Shown here: piece after piece, positions 48,352 to 58,397 of the stretch | Layout: each line of letters starts with the position of its first letter | How positions within the stretch are numbered: position 1 is the stretch's first letter | NCBI GenBank assembly: GCA_028583405.1 | Contig: CM053253.1 | Location: forward strand, 143,230-207,229 | DNA from: Pogonophryne albipinna | Taxonomy: Eukaryota > Chordata > Actinopteri > Perciformes > Artedidraconidae | Direction of reading: 5' to 3' | DNA: 64,000 bases | Notes under the pieces: model-generated | The model's input: the letters and a program-made list of their open reading frames with translations, nothing else | What the model was told of the DNA's origin: nothing | Databases searched by the model: none | Translations under genes and position numbers: made by a program

Positions 48352-49101
48352 TCAAATTAGAAATATTTCATTTATTATGTCCATTCTAGATGAAGATCTG
48401 CCTGATCGTATACTCGATAATGCTGAAAAGCTGTCAGATGCAATTACACTGTTATGTATTTCTTTCTCCTCTATCCATTTCAATGACAGTACCAATGCCA
48501 ACAACTCTGTGGTGTATACTGACACATGGTCTGTTACCCTTTTCTTTATATGTGTATTACTCACTGGGATATACACTGCTGCCCCTGCACGCCCTGTCTC
48601 TGGATCTTTGGAGCCATCTGTAAATATGATTGTTGAGTCTGAGTGATATCTTGCAAAGTGATTCTGGACTATGCGCCATACTGGTAGTTCTTTCTTTTCC
48701 TTTAACTCCTCTTGTATATTGAGGTCTGCACTTGGCAATGGGAACAACCAGGGTGGAATGGACGAGATTGGAGCTGTGGGGCAATACTGTATTTGATTCA
48801 AACCTATACTTGCTGCTTTAACATCGCCAATCCATCCAACACTTGTTAAATGTGACTCATTGTGCTCCCAGCAGTCTTTCAAAATACTTTTCGCAGGATA
48901 ACTATCACTGTGCCCCTGAAGGTTTACCCAGTATGCCAACATTAACTTCACTCTTCTTATCCTTAAAGGCATTTCTCCCATTTCCACCTGTATTGCTGAT
49001 ACTGGAGATGTTTTAAAAGCTCCACTACAAATTCTCAGGGCCTGAGCTTGCATCTGTGCTACTGCTTCCCCATAGCGAGCTATGTGAATTAAAACCCCCA
49101 C
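48352..49101 (-). pseudogene. LINE-A copy 3: RT thumb plus RNase H, fused to endonuclease remnant
   Basis: A 249-codon frame with AQALRICSGAFKTSPV, then TIIFTDGSKDPETGRAGAAV, TTELLALVLSLKWIEEKE and SVIASDSFSALSSIRSG, giving the RNase H Asp-Glu-Asp set intact. Its first residues (HIARYGEAVAQM) are out-of-frame endonuclease sequence, joined at 49050/49051 by a deletion that removed about 2 kb of ORF2, judged against the region present in copy 1. This domain would degrade template RNA in an active element. Confidence 0.83.
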
Positions 49102-49311
49102 ACCATATTACTTTGTCTTGCAGTGAACCCCCAGCATCCTCTAATATACTTTGATCTAATTTCCCACATTATAATAATTGACTATATCTATAGGTCCTCT
49201 ATCATTCCATACCCTTATAACTATTGCTTCATGATCTGTACTTACATGCATAACTTTGTAACTTATCCCACTCTGTATGAATGTTGCAACTCCTCCCCCT
49301 CTGCCAGAGTC
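49051..49311 (-). pseudogene. LINE-A copy 3: endonuclease middle segment
   Basis: Minus-strand pieces SGRGGGVATFIQSGISYKV, STDHEAIVIRVW and, after stops, WCGGFNSHSSLWGSSSTDA. The catalytic GDFN is GGFN here, whereas the fragment at 35105-35480 keeps GDFN. It is cut at 49312 by the inserted element and at 49051 by the deletion. Confidence 0.75.
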
Positions 49312-49314
49312 CCT

Positions 49315-50476
49315 AGGCTTGTTTGAGACAAGCGAGACCTGCGCAGACCTGCGCAGTTGCGATCAACGTCTTGCTAGTGCGTTGCATGATGGTTAGTCAT
49401 TTTGTCCGACTTGCTCTGGAGGCTCGCCTACATGAGACGTTGAAATCTCGAGGGACAAAGACGCCCGCAGCCTTGAGAGCGAGGCGCGGCGAGGCGGCGC
49501 AGTTCCTCTCCACGGGCTGCGGAAGCGAAATGCTTGATGGGAAACGACTCGCTGGTATCTCGAGCTGAGCGCTCATTGGTGGGTTTTACCCCGTGCTGCT
49601 GATGAAACTCTCCAATTGGCTCGGCAAAAGTTTGTTGTTGTTTTGTGTCAGTTTTACGTCGCCACATCCATTCCCATTTTTCATCATTGTTCCACAAAGT
49701 TCATCATCATGAAATTAATATCTATATATGTTATACTATACTTGCACTGCTTACCGTTTCATACTTTATATATCTTAGCATATTCATACACACTGTTCAT
49801 ACTGCTCACAGGCTGATATCTGTGTATTCATACACACTGTTCATACTGCTCACAGGCTGATCTAGTGTATTCATACACACTGTTCATACTGCTCACAGGC
49901 TGATATCTAGTGTATTCATACACACTGTTCATACTGCTCACAGGCTGATCTAGTGTATTCATACACACTGTTCATACTGCTCACAGGCTGCTGTGTATAT
50001 CTAGTGTATTCATACCCCTCACTGTTTATTCATCATTCAATTCATTCTATCTTTTATTCTGTAGATTGTGTACATTACTTTACATTACTTTTCACTTCAC
50101 TGCTTGTTGCTCCTGGTTAGAAGCTAAACTGCATTTCGTTGTCTCAGTACCTGTAATATGTGCAATAACAATAAAGTTGAATCTAATCTTGAGCAGGAAC
50201 AAATGTATTTACTTAGTACATATCTGACATTAACGATTAAACACATGTGTGCATTCTTTATAAATGCAAACCGAGTCAAGCCGACTCCGGAGGTGGCGGT
50301 ATGCACCTTCAAGTTGTTTGCAATCCGCCAAAAAACCGAGTGGTGAAGAAGAAGAAGAAGACGAAGGCGACTCCGAGCTGTCCGACTTCAGGCGAGCTTT
50401 TTGAGACCTCCCCCGGCTGCGATCGGCTATTCTCGTCTACTTTCGAGGCGAGCCGCAACGCGTCTCAAACAAGCCT
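49315..50476. mobile_element. DNA element with AGGCTTGTTTGAGAC ends inserted in LINE-A
   Basis: 15-bp perfect inverted ends AGGCTTGTTTGAGAC/GTCTCAAACAAGCCT, with 3-bp duplication CCT (49312-49314, 50477-50479). Excising it restores the LINE frame (ARRDR joined to DSGRGGG). The interior holds a 43-bp tandem repeat, a LINE-like tail TGCAATAACAATAAAGTTGA (50161-50180), and another LINE 3' tail (50290-50340). No transposase; superfamily unclear, though a 3-bp duplication would suit a Harbinger relative. Confidence 0.85.
49782..50008. repeat. ~43-bp tandem repeat
   Basis: About five copies of GTGTATTCATACACACTGTT...GCTCACAGGCTGAT, with lengths varying by 2-4 bases. Too few units and no constant repeat/spacer pattern, so not a CRISPR array. 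Confidence 0.9.
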
Positions 50477-50479
50477 CCT

Positions 50480-50671
50480 ATCTCGTCTAGCTGCAGTATA
50501 TCCCTTCACAATAAAATCCAGTTGTGGTTTCAGCCATGTTTCCTGAATACAAAGAACTTTAGGTTTCTCTCCCAGGTTGTCAATATATTTTTTGAACTCT
50601 TGTCCATTTGCAATTAAACTTCTAGCATTCCACTGCAGTACAATTACCACCATCAGGATGATCCAGTCCAT
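50480..50671 (-). pseudogene. LINE-A copy 3: ORF2 endonuclease start
   Basis: N-terminus of ORF2: VIVLQWNARSLIANGQEFKK and VLCIQETWL, the first two conserved blocks of APE-type LINE endonucleases (Asn of WNARSL, Glu of QETW). It ends at the insertion point 50479, and the same domain resumes at 49311. The ATG lies 98 bp from the end of ORF1, as expected for a two-ORF LINE. Confidence 0.83.
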
Positions 50672-50769
50672 GTCTGAGGTTGTTGGACGTCATCATTTAG
50701 GATATCTTTCACGTTTCCCCAGTGCATCCCTTTCACATCAAGGTACTTTTCAGCTGATTTGACAATTAT

Positions 50770-51650
50770 TTAGATTCTTTCATTCCGGCTTGTAGTCTGC
50801 GCTGAACAGTTGATAATCTCTGCCATAAACAGTACAAACTCTCTTTTACTCACTATCAGAGTGTCCTCCTTCAACTTAACACAGTTGTGGACTTTTCCTG
50901 TTTCTTTGCTCTTATTGTTGTTTCCCATTGTAACCTTCGTTCCTCCAGAAACTGTCCTCGCTGCCTCTGCATAGCTAACTCCCTGCGTCACCCTGACTCG
51001 CTGCACCTCTTCTGCTTTCTTGCTAACCTCACATCCACGGTACGCTGAGCTATGCTCCCCTCCGCAATTGCAACATTTCAGCTTTGCCCCTTCTTCACAT
51101 TTGCCGTATTCATGATCCCCACCACATCTGCCACACCTTTGTTTTCCCTTGCACACTGCCGCCACATGTCCAAATCTCTGACATTTAAAACATCTTAGCG
51201 GTGGTGGAACATACGGTCTCACATCATAACACATCCAATAAGTATCTTTTCCGGAAGCCTTTTTTCATCAAAGGTGATCAGAACCGAAAGACTATCTTCT
51301 TTAATCCCATTGCGGTTTGCTTTCATGCGTTTGACATCACTTATGTTTGCATTTGTTATATTCCCTTTCACATCATCAGCTGATATTCTGACGGGGATTC
51401 CTGTCACAACTCCCCTGACTAGCTTTCTGCCACTGAACAGTGAACATTCCACTTTCTTAGCCTCCACGGCACTCATCTGTATTGCTCTCCCCTGTTGCTC
51501 TCTATCCCTACATTTGATCAACATTGATCCATTCCTCAATACTTTAGCACTCATTACCTCCCCGATGTCTTTACTGATGGGTTTAGTTAACCGTATAGGG
51601 TTCCACACGCCGAACAAAGCTCCCTCTTGCGCAAGCTTCACAACCACCAT
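50770..51650 (-). pseudogene. LINE-A ORF1 (Gag-like, three zinc knuckles), frameshifted
   Basis: Two overlapping frames, 51219-51650 and 50770-51234, broken once near 51220-51234. The first half has PISKDIGEVMSAKVLRNGSM and CSLFSGRKLVRGVVTGIPVR, an RNA-binding-like region. The second has three CCHC knuckles: CFKCQRFGHVAAVC, CGRCGGDHEYGKC and CCNCGGEHSSAYRGC, then a basic tail. ORF1 of I-type LINEs coats the RNA in a ribonucleoprotein. The upstream 5' UTR lies around 51651-51745. One indel separates this copy from an open frame. Confidence 0.85.
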
Positions 51651-51841
51651 GAACTCCTGTTGCCTATTTCCGACTACTCGTTCTCTCCATTCATCCTCAC
51701 TATTGCTCTCATCCGAATTAGTATTTCCTCCCTTTTAACGTTTATTTCTCCTCACTATATCCCATTTTCCATTTTCACAACTCCCGCCTGCTGCGTCCAT
51801 AGAGGCTTCTCAATACTCAAATTTCCCCTCCTCGACTCCTC

Positions 51842-52603
51842 AGCCTCATCCCAATACCCCTCCTCGACTCCTTCTTTCCCTCACTCGCTTCCCTTCCTTG
51901 CGTCTTAGCTCCGCCTCCGTAAGATGCGAGCGAGAGACACAAGGAGGTGACGCGAGGACAGAGGAGTCCTCAGGTATTAATTGGGATGTCCTAGTTCACT
52001 CAAACGTCACTTTTAAACGACGTCTGTTAATGATGACATGTGCACAGCTGTATCCCCTCTCATCGGGCTTAACTGAATAACCTTTAGAACCGGCCCATTT
52101 GTTGTTAAATATTTATTTAAATGAATGAATCTTTCTCTTGTTAGTCAAGGTATTCAATGTATGATGGTTGGTCCTGCTTTTGTGTTCCGTTTTGGTGTAA
52201 AATGTAGCCTACATTTAAATAAAATTATAATTATAGTAATGTGAAAGCCTTCTAATGAATTGCACATAATAATTCCCACGGAGCTGTGAGCACTTATACA
52301 TTTATGTGACGCTTTTCCACTCATCTTCCAGTTGTCGGTTTTCCTCTGTTGAAATCGACCAGCTGTGAAGGTGGGGGCGGAGCTTTTATACGCGAGTAGT
52401 GAAAGCACTTCCGCGTAGTCTGCTCGCGTGTATCCTCCCTTTCGTCTCCTCCCGCACCCCTCCTCCCTCACCCCTCCTCGACTCCTCCGTGTGCATTTCA
52501 GCTATTGGGACGTCCTTCAAAATGGCGTGTCTTGATCGATTTCCGGGTCAAGTCACGGAGGAGGGGATGAGAGGAGTCGAGGAGGGGTATTGGAATGAGG
52601 CTC
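51842..52603. mobile_element. Nested MITE, GCCTCATYCCAATACCCCTC ends
   Basis: About 30-bp inverted ends (CCTCATCCCAATACCCCTCC at left, GGAGGGGTATTGGAATGAGG at right). The inner block 52467-52600 is the same as 30708-30845. Removing it rejoins ...CTCGACTCCT with CTCGACTCCTCGGTCCTCC, as in 28122-28150. No ORF. Confidence 0.75.
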
Positions 52604-52863
52604 TCGACTCCTCGGTCCTCCGGTAGTGACCCGGAAATGAATTTCAGCGCGCCATTTTGAAGGACATCTCATTTCTCTAAATGCACACCGAGGACCGAGC
52701 ATCGAGCGTCGAGGAGGCTGGAGGAGCTATAACCGAGGATACACTGATGGTTCCTCGACGGCTCCTCCGCGGATGCATTACCGGGAACGGTGGAGGCGTG
52801 ACGCACGGCCGGACTTATCTCAGCCAATGACAGCTCTGCATGCATCCTCTGGATATTATTTTA

Positions 52864-53917
52864 GGCCCCGTCTCAGGTCGGTTAAATGAAATCCTTGCTT
52901 CCCTCACTTGCGTCGTTTCCCTGCGTCTAGTCCCTCCCACCAGGGAAGCATGGAGAGATGCAAGGAAACCACGAGAAGCAGGGAAATTAGTTTTAAGAGC
53001 AATGGGACGTCCTTTCCTCCGGAGTGTCACGTGAAGTGACATCCGTTTGTGATGACGCTGCACAGCTGATCGTCTGACAGCAGCTCTGTCCCTGTTATTT
53101 CCACACACACCCCCCCGCCTCTGTTAGTACACATTTACTGACACAAACATTTGTATCATCTGTTGCAGACCCCAATAAATAAAAATAAAATAAGAACTCA
53201 TTCTCAAAAAAGATAAACGCCATTCTTAAAATGTATAAACGAACAATAGTTTGATTAATATTGATTAGAGCACAAAATAAATAAAATAATTCAGAGAAGA
53301 AAAAGAGATTATTATCTATCAAAACCCAGTTAGATTAACATTCATTGGATTGCACACTTTGTTTGTTTGTGTGGATATGCAGCACATTAACATTTTAAAT
53401 AGCACTTAATGAATGACTGGATGGAAATGACAATAAATGAAAATGTAAAACGAAAAAAGCGATCATGAAAATGTTTCCAACAAATGAATAAAATGATTTT
53501 TGACCACTTTGTTGTTCAGATATATCACATATGTGTAACTAAATGAAACATGAATTGAACCAAAACACGGTATAAACTGAGGAGAGACTCTCGTGAGTTT
53601 CATTTATTTTCTTCACTCCGCTGGGAAACTGCTCTCATGTCAAGAAGCATGAGATCAGTGAATGCACTGCATCGTCCAATCAGTGAGCGATACACAGTAA
53701 GGGGGCGGGGCGAGTATCTGAGGATTTCATCGGAGGATGGTCTGGTGGTTCCTCGATTATCGCTCCTCTATTATCGCTCCTCGCTCCTCGGTCCTCGGTC
53801 CTCCGGCAGAAATAGGAGCCATGGGACGGTACTCAAGATGGCGCAGACAAATCAACTTCCGGTGAGACCAAGGACCGAGGAGCGAGGAAATGAAAATAGT
53901 CGACCTGAGACAGGGCC
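52864..53917. mobile_element. Harbinger-type MITE with TTA target duplication
   Basis: Ends GGCCCCGTCTCAGGTCG and CGACCTGAGACAGGGCC, flanked by TTA (52861-52863, 53918-53920), the preferred TWA target of PIF/Harbinger elements. The uninterrupted site is seen at 28402-28422 (GGATATTACTTTATTAACTGC). 1054 bp, no transposase; GC-rich GCTCCTCGGTCCTC motifs near both ends. Confidence 0.9.
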
Positions 53918-54176
53918 TTATTAACTGCTTTCATCGCGTCGCGATGTTTACAGTGAGAACAGCTGTGAGGTCCGTGCAGAAAGCAGAGCCGTGTACAATA
54001 TTTATCACTCAGTATAACAGGCCTACATTACTCTCTTTATTTGCTTTAGTTTAGTAGATATCTACAAACAAAGAGTCAATATTTTTCTAAGACCATTTAG
54101 TGCTTCACATAATAAAATACACAACGGCTGTAGCCTGATTATGCTTTAGGAGCTGTAAGTGTGTGTGGTAGGCCTA

Positions 54177-54320
<144 letters not shown>

Positions 54321-54890
54321 TACAGTATGTAGGTGTGTTGTGCAGTGCGTAGATGCAGCGGACAGACGGGTCTCAGTTGGTTTGGTGTCCTCTGCTGCCT
54401 TTTAATTCTTGTAAATACAACTTTCGACCCGTATTTCAATTCCCCATTTCAGTGACCAGAGAGAGGGGGGGGGATATATCCAGTCTCTGATTGTGTTACG
54501 TTATTATGAGAGTGCTCTCATACTTTAAATTGTATATTTATATAAATATATTTGTGTGTGTGTGTCCGCATCTGTAGCCTGTTATTGTCTCATTAAACCG
54601 CACTCTCAATGAATTCAAAGTAAATATGTGGGAGAACAATGTTCAGCTGATGTAATAGAGATTATAAAATACAGCGCTATGACAAAACACTCGACAGCTG
54701 ATGCAGCTGTTGCCACGTAATAATGAATGGACGTCGCTTTAATATGACCGCTCAGAGGAGAGGAGTTCTCATTTCTTTAAACGTCTGCTGCTTCCCCTCC
54801 TCTCTCCTCGGTTCCCCTCCTCGGTCCTCCGCTCGCATCTCCTGTGGGCGGGACTAAGTCACGAGGAGGGGAGTCGAGGAGGGGAGTCGA

Positions 54891-55490
54891 GCATGGATGT
54901 ATAATAAGAACTGGATACAGCGTGGGAGGCGGGGCCTCATTCATTCCTATGAGAGTTGCTCATTAGCGCATGATGATAAAATGGCCCAACTTTTGAGAGA
55001 GTGAAACGTCACAGATTACCCGGCATGCCTGAGAAGTACCCGTATGTGCGCTCATAGCGCATGCGCAACTTTAACCAAAATGCTCGTTCACATCAAGCAC
55101 GTCAATTTGCGTACACGTAACAGCACCGCACGTTCATGACAGCATGGATGGATTTGATATTAACGAGGCGGCAGTTAGCAGCTAGCGGCTAGCTAGTAAT
55201 TATGCTAATGTACACATCAATGTTATGTACTTATATTACGCTGTAACAGGATCTAGTGATATCCAACAGAGCTTCATTTAGCATGAAAGAATGATTGCAC
55301 TGTATATATATATATATATATATATATGGCCTATATATAGGCCTATATATACTTATAATAATAAGTAATATTAACTTTATTTAATACAACATTTACGGTA
55401 CAAGATGTAATCATACAGCCCATGTAGTATGATAATGAATTACAGCAAACATGTGCAATATATCCATTATTACAGCTCCGTGGCAGTAAG
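54891..55490. other. Possible left part of an ISL2EU-type element
   Basis: Begins CATGGATGTATAATAAGAAC and contains GGAGGCGGGGCCTCATTC. A CATGGATGTATAATAAGAAC segment also occurs at 30907-30926. It holds an AT-rich palindrome (55295-55352, (TA)n plus GGCCTATATATAGGCC). No ORF. I suggest it may belong with the SWIM exons at 58398-59081, split by the LTR element; this is inference. Confidence 0.3.
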
Positions 55491-55853
55491 TGTCAGGATT
55501 CTCTTATGTTTGTTTGGGTGTTTGATGTCATGTTTTCCTCCCTGGTTATTGTCTGGTCCTTTTCCCTGTGTTTTTCCTCCTGTCGTTAGTTCCCTGGTGT
55601 GTCTCGTTATCTGATTGTGTTCACCTGTGGCCCTTGTGTTTCTCCTCCCCTGCCCGGCTGTTTCTCGTCTTGTGATTACCCCTCCCTGTATTTAGTCTTG
55701 TCTCTTCCTGTGTTCAGTGTTGGTGCTTCTTTCGTTAGTGACTGAGTTCACCGGTGAGTGTTCTGTTTTGTCTATGTTTATTGAGTATCCTTGAAATAAA
55801 GGTTTTGCACTTTAATCTGCATTTGGGTCCTGCTTGCTGCACACACCGTGACA
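55491..55853 (+). mobile_element. 5' LTR of the proline-rich non-autonomous LTR element
   Basis: Starts TGTCAGGATTCTC and ends CACACACCGTGACA, with 6-base inverted ends (TGTCAG/GTGACA, imperfect). It has TATTTAGTC (55689-55697) as a weak TATA-like box and AATAAA at 55795-55800. The related minus-strand LTR is at 27830-29125. The internal ORF begins 17 bases downstream; that gap, GAAAGCACCAACC, is where a tRNA primer site would be, but I do not recognise a standard one. Confidence 0.8.
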
Positions 55854-55870
55854 GAAAGCACCAACCAACA

Positions 55871-58159
55871 ATGGACCCAGCGGATTTTTACGATTTTGAG
55901 TACCCAGCGGATTTTGAGGATTTTGAGTCGGATCTGTTCGATCTGGATTTCTCGCTGCAGTGTTATCATGCCAACTGGAAGGGAGCCTCTTCTAGAAGGG
56001 ACAAAGAGGCTATCCTCGAAAAGGCACGAATGGAGGTGGCTGAAATGCCTTGGTTGAGGAGTTTGTTGCCTAAGTGGCTACAACGCTTCACAAGTTGTCC
56101 TGTTGGAGGTCCACAGAGTCTCCAAAAAGCCTCTAGGAGACGCAGGGCCAGGATTCCAGCCCGTGCTCCAACAGCCATGATCCCGGCTTCAGTTCCGGTT
56201 TCCACAGCCATGGATCCATGCACCAGTACCGGCCCGCAGAGCTATGTTCACTTGCTCGATTTCCTGGCCCACGCAGCCATGGTCCAGGCCTCTGTTCCGG
56301 TTCCAGCGGCTCCAGTTCCAGCCTCAGTACCGGCCCCAGTAGCCATGGTCCCGACTCCAGTTTCGGCTCCAGGACTGGCGTACCGGCCGACGCCAGCTCC
56401 CCGTGTCCTGTCGGCGTACCGGCCGACTCCAGCACCTCGTCTCCTGCTGGCTCCCCAGCCGACGCCAGCTCCCCGAGTCCTGTCGGCGTACCGGCCGACT
56501 CCAGCACCTCGTCTCCTGCTGGCTCCCCAGCCGACGCCAGCTCCCCGAGTCCTGTCGGCGTACCGACCGACTCCAGCACCTCGTCTCCTGTTGGCTCTCC
56601 AGCCAACATCAGCTCCCCGAGTCCTGGCGGCGTACCGACCGACACAAGTCCCCTCTCCAGTTCCCTCTCGAGTCCCCTCTCCAGTTCCCTCTCGAGTCCC
56701 CTCTCCAGTCCCCTCTCCAGTCCCCTCTCCAGTCCCCTCTCCAGTTCCCTCTCGAGTCCCCTCTCCAGTTCCCTCTCCAGTCCCCTCTCCAGTCCCCTCT
56801 CCAGTCCCCTCTCCAGTTCCCTCTCCAGTCCCCTCTCGAGTCCCCTCTCGAGTCCCCTCTCGAGTCCCCTCTCGAGTCCCCTCTCGAGTCCCCTCTCGAG
56901 TTCCCTCTCGAGTCCCCTCTCGAGTCCCCTCTCGAGTCCCCTCTCGAGTCCCCTCTCGAGTCCCCTCTCGAGTCCCCTCTCGAGTCCCCTCTCCAGTCCC
57001 CTCTCGAGTCCCCTCTCCAGTCCCCTCTCCAGTCCCCTCTCCAGTCCCCTCTCCAGTCCCCTCTCCAGTCCCCTCTCCAGTCCCCTCTCCAGTCCCCTCT
57101 CCAGTCCCCTCTCCAGTTCCCTCTCCAGTCCCCTCTCCAGTCCCCTCTCCAGTCCCCTCTCGAGTCCCCTCTCGAGTTCCCTCTCGAGTTCCCTCTCCAG
57201 TCCCCTCTCGAGTCTCCTCTCGAGTTCCCTCTCGAGTCCCCTCTCCAGTTCCCTCTCTAGTCCTCTCTCGAGTCCCCTCTCAAGTCTCCTCTCAAGTTCC
57301 TACCCGAGTCCCCTCTCAAGTAACCTCTCGAGTCTCTTCTCGAGTCCCCTCTCGAGTAACCTCTCGAGTCTCTTCTCGAGTCCCCTCTCAAGTCACCTCT
57401 CGAGTTCCCTCTCGAGTTCCCTCTCGAGTCCCCTCTCGAGTTCCCTCTCGAGTCCCCTCTCAAGGTCCCTCTCTAGTCCCCTCTCGAGCCCCCTCTCAGG
57501 TCTCCTCTCGAGTCCCCTCTCCAGTTCCCTTTCAAGCTCCCTCTCGAGATCCCTCTCAAGTTCCCTCTCAGGTCCCCGCTCGAGTCTCTTCTCGAGTCCC
57601 CTCTCAAGTCCCCTCTCGAGTCCCCTCTCGAATCTCCTCTCAAGCCCTCTCTCGAGTTCCCTATCGAGTTCCCTCTCAAGTCACCTCTCGAGTTCCCTCT
57701 CAAGTCACCTCTCGAGTTCCCTCTCAAGTCACCTCTCGAGTTCCCTCTCAGGTCCCCTCTCGAGTCTCTTCTCGAGTCCCCTCTCAAGTCACCTCTCGAG
57801 TCCCCTCTCGAGTCCCCTCTCGAGTCCCCTCTCGAGTCCCCTCTCGAGTCCCCTCTCGAGTCCCCTCTCCAGTCCCCTCTCCAGTTACCTCTCGAGTCTC
57901 CTCTCAGGTCCCTTCTCGAGTCCCTTTTCGAGTCCCCTCTCGAGTCTCCTCTCGAGTCCCCTCTCAGGTCTCCTCTCGAGTCTCCGTTCAAATCCCTATT
58001 CAAGTGCCGTTGGAGGTTCCGCTGGGGGTCCTGCCAACCCAGTGTCCTGTGCCGTTGGAGGCTCCGCCGACTACTCTCCTGCCGGGGGTCCTGCCAACTC
58101 TATGTCCTGTGCCGTTGGAGGCCCCGCCGACTACTCTCCTGCCGGGGGTTATAAGATAA
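55871..58159 (+). CDS. Gag-position acidic/proline-rich tandem-repeat protein of a non-autonomous LTR element
   Basis: A frame of about 762 codons from MDPADFYDFEYP. Residues 1-40 are acidic and aromatic (DFEDFESDLFDLDFSLQCYH). A helical region follows (KEAILEKARMEVAEMPWL), then a basic patch RRRRAR. Next is a 24-residue repeat (RPTPAPRVLSAYRPTPAPR) in about four copies, and then over 100 four-residue units xVPS in which x is Arg, Pro or Gln. It ends CPVPLEAPPTTLLPG twice and a stop where the element is truncated (about 58150). The start was chosen at the first ATG after the LTR; an upstream in-frame ATG lies inside the LTR. No protease, RT or integrase. Function unknown; it could be a gag substitute. 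Expression is not shown. Confidence 0.6.
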   Translation: MDPADFYDFEYPADFEDFESDLFDLDFSLQCYHANWKGASSRRDKEAILEKARMEVAEMPWLRSLLPKWLQRFTSCPVGGPQSLQKASRRRRARIPARAPTAMIPASVPVSTAMDPCTSTGPQSYVHLLDFLAHAAMVQASVPVPAAPVPASVPAPVAMVPTPVSAPGLAYRPTPAPRVLSAYRPTPAPRLLLAPQPTPAPRVLSAYRPTPAPRLLLAPQPTPAPRVLSAYRPTPAPRLLLALQPTSAPRVLAAYRPTQVPSPVPSRVPSPVPSRVPSPVPSPVPSPVPSPVPSRVPSPVPSPVPSPVPSPVPSPVPSPVPSRVPSRVPSRVPSRVPSRVPSRVPSRVPSRVPSRVPSRVPSRVPSRVPSRVPSPVPSRVPSPVPSPVPSPVPSPVPSPVPSPVPSPVPSPVPSPVPSPVPSPVPSPVPSRVPSRVPSRVPSPVPSRVSSRVPSRVPSPVPSLVLSRVPSQVSSQVPTRVPSQVTSRVSSRVPSRVTSRVSSRVPSQVTSRVPSRVPSRVPSRVPSRVPSQGPSLVPSRAPSQVSSRVPSPVPFQAPSRDPSQVPSQVPARVSSRVPSQVPSRVPSRISSQALSRVPYRVPSQVTSRVPSQVTSRVPSQVTSRVPSQVPSRVSSRVPSQVTSRVPSRVPSRVPSRVPSRVPSRVPSPVPSPVTSRVSSQVPSRVPFRVPSRVSSRVPSQVSSRVSVQIPIQVPLEVPLGVLPTQCPVPLEAPPTTLLPGVLPTLCPVPLEAPPTTLLPGVIR
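56380..56648. repeat. 72-bp in-frame tandem repeat
   Basis: Units TCGGCGTACCGGCCGACTCC... start at 56411, 56483 and 56555, period 72 bp (24 codons), with almost no divergence in units 2-3. Confidence 0.95.
56649..57990. repeat. 12-bp minisatellite (CCCCTCTCSAGT)n, about 110 units
   Basis: Near-perfect 12-bp periodicity. The main variant is CTCGAG versus CTCCAG, changing Arg to Pro in the CDS frame. Units are clustered in blocks of one variant (56834-56990 mostly CTCGAG; 57014-57155 mostly CTCCAG), and diverge further after 57250. Because the period is a multiple of 3 and lacks stops, every plus frame and at least one minus frame stay open over long stretches. Confidence 0.97.
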
Positions 58160-58397
58160 TACATTGAGAGAGCTGAGACAGGCTATACAAGCGTATCTGT
58201 TTGAATGTCCTTAAATTACAGTATTCCAAACAGCAGAACTTCTGTGTATGTGATGTGACTGACAACCTGACATGGTTTAGCCTTTTCCCACACCTACTGC
58301 TTGCCTGATCAGCCTGCTCGCAGCTCTCTCATTTGTCTGTTGTATTGAAGCAGTGTCCTAAATGTAAAATGACTGACATTTTTGTTTTAATGTGTAG

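Larger units (their letters stand above)
47645..51745 (-). mobile_element. LINE-A copy 3: I/Nimb-like LINE with ORF1, internally deleted
   Basis: Runs from ORF1 (51650) through the ORF2 endonuclease start, an inserted DNA element (49315-50476), the rest of the endonuclease, a large deletion at 49050/49051 that removes the whole RT palm, the RNase H and C-terminus, to the hairpin tail at 47655-47691. It complements copy 1, which has the RT but no ORF1. It is the empty-site reference for the hAT insertion at 2961. Confidence 0.88.

Noticed and set aside
49782..50008. CRISPR-like or satellite array
   Set aside because: Only about five ~43-bp units without spacers; a simple tandem repeat inside a DNA element.
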